A stretch of DNA of 5,153 nucleotides from an uncultured Erysipelotrichaceae bacterium (GTDB lineage Bacteria; Bacillota_I; Bacilli_A; RF39; UBA660). The notes beneath the pieces are model-generated. The model did not search any database and had not been told where the DNA came from. It saw only the letters and a list, made by a program, of their open reading frames with translations. The stretch's first letter is position 1. Every line of letters starts with the position of its first letter. Made by a program: the position numbers and the translations under genes. Location of the stretch: positions 1 to 5,153 of the forward strand of contig CADBSI010000001.1 of the NCBI GenBank assembly GCA_902797275.1, read 5' to 3'. Shown in pieces: positions 4,855 through 5,153 of this stretch.

Positions 4855-4996
4855 ATACTATTGATACTTGTTTTATAATAGAAAAAAGGGTAAATTTTAT
4901 GTGCATAAATTAAAAAGTTTTCAACATTAATATGTCATTTAACTTCTCAAAATAACTTTATAAACATTAGAATATTTAAAAACATCACTAAAACAA

Positions 4997-5025
4997 TTGA
5001 CAAAACAAGAAAAAATCTATATAAT
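4997..5025 (+). promoter_or_regulatory. rpmH promoter, perfect consensus
   Basis: TTGACA (4997-5002) and TATAAT (5020-5025) with a 17-bp spacer match the housekeeping sigma factor consensus exactly. Predicted start is near 5032, giving a leader of about 35 nt to the rpmH ATG. Confidence 0.9.
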
Positions 5026-5066
5026 TGATAAAGCAAGCAGAAATTATAGATAAATGGAGGTGTACA

Positions 5067-5153
5067 ATGAAAAGAACATATCAACCAAATAAACATAGAA
5101 GAAGTAAAAAATTAGGTTTTATGGCTAGAATGAAAACTAGTATTATAAAAAGA
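5067..5153 (+). CDS. rpmH: ribosomal protein L34, N-terminal part (cut by window edge)
   Basis: L34 is a small, very basic protein of the large ribosomal subunit. The 29 residues present begin MKRTYQPNKHRRSKK and continue into LGFMARM, matching the family's MKRT(F/Y)QP start and GFxxRM motif. The family is normally about 44 residues, so roughly a third is beyond the edge. A strong GGAGG (5056-5060) lies 6 nt before the ATG and a perfect promoter drives it. After RM the sequence reads KTSIIKR, where I would expect a segment with an N-G-R type motif, so this part is divergent or slightly shortened. Divergent rpmH next to dnaA is the standard arrangement at bacterial origins. Confidence 0.93.
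   Translation, partial: MKRTYQPNKHRRSKKLGFMARMKTSIIKR

Larger units (their letters stand above)
4767..4966. promoter_or_regulatory. DnaA-box cluster between rpmH and dnaA
   Basis: Besides the two perfect boxes listed separately, near-consensus sites are TTATCAACA (4767-4775, +), TTATAAACA (4807-4815, +), TTATGCACA (4908-4900, -) and TTATAAACA (4958-4966, +). Orientation is mixed, unlike the one-way array between dnaA and dnaN. TTATAAACA alone is a weak call in A+T-rich DNA; the cluster as a whole is convincing. Confidence 0.6.
4673..5066. other. rpmH-dnaA intergenic region, upstream half of oriC
   Basis: This 394-base gap has no convincing gene. It holds the dnaA promoter and Shine-Dalgarno (left), a loose cluster of DnaA boxes (4691-4966), a nearly A/T-only stretch around 4911-4996, and the rpmH promoter and Shine-Dalgarno (right). 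The equivalent gap in B. subtilis contains the upstream DnaA-box clusters of the bipartite origin. Confidence 0.8.

Noticed and set aside
4874..4913. TATAAT (4874-4879) followed by a GGG-containing stretch and a four-codon frame (Met-Cys-Ile-Asn-stop)
   Set aside because: There is no -35, the frame is too short to support, and TATAAT alone is frequent in this composition.
1..5153. Mycoplasma-type code with UGA as tryptophan
   Set aside because: recF and the ComK gene end on TGA at sensible places (next to the gyrB start and in a terminator), and the tryptophans checked are TGG.
1..5153. CRISPR array, insertion sequence, tRNA or other mobile element
   Set aside because: No spaced long repeats, transposase, tRNA or terminal inverted repeats were seen; the window is conserved core chromosome.

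Overview
The window is the chromosomal replication-origin neighbourhood of a very A+T-rich, Gram-positive-type bacterium. Gene order is rpmH (rightward, partial) / dnaA, dnaN, a ComK-family gene, recF, gyrB (leftward, partial). This is the conserved Firmicutes oriC block, shown here in reverse orientation. TGA serves as stop (recF, ComK gene) and the tryptophans checked are TGG, so the standard bacterial code fits and the Mycoplasma UGA=Trp code does not. Low G+C, the rpmH-dnaA-dnaN-recF-gyrB order and a ComK homologue together suggest class Bacilli, possibly one of the low-GC uncultured or intestinal lineages. Genus-level assignment is not possible from this window.

Right side (about 4673-5153): rpmH has a perfect-consensus promoter and runs rightward. 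The 394-base rpmH-dnaA gap holds two perfect DnaA boxes and several near-consensus ones, plus the probable dnaA promoter with a DnaA box over its start site. One more perfect DnaA box lies inside the first codons of dnaA.

Middle (3159-4672): dnaA, then a 151-base dnaA-dnaN gap rich in origin signals. Five DnaA-box-like 9-mers are spaced at roughly one helical turn. Nearer dnaN, two more boxes abut each other and run straight into a (TAA)4 tract, which resembles the DnaA-box plus DnaA-trio unwinding element of Bacillus subtilis. dnaN follows and ends on a strong terminator.

Left side (1-2040): where Bacilli usually carry the small S4-domain gene yaaA, there is instead a complete ComK-family regulator gene. 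It has its own terminator and its own promoter, and that promoter lies under three direct repeats of 10-bp period. The ComK homologue ends before the C-terminal tail that in B. subtilis carries the MecA-binding degradation signal. recF and gyrB form a translationally overlapping pair driven by an extended -10 promoter with a perfect 14-bp palindrome just after its start site.

DnaA opens the origin, DnaN is the replicase clamp, RecF loads recombination proteins at gaps, GyrB relieves supercoils and L34 is ribosomal. The ComK homologue would connect DNA uptake (competence) with this replication/repair cluster. The most notable items are the ComK gene in this position with its repeat-bearing promoter, and the two-part, helically phased DnaA-box layout between dnaA and dnaN.
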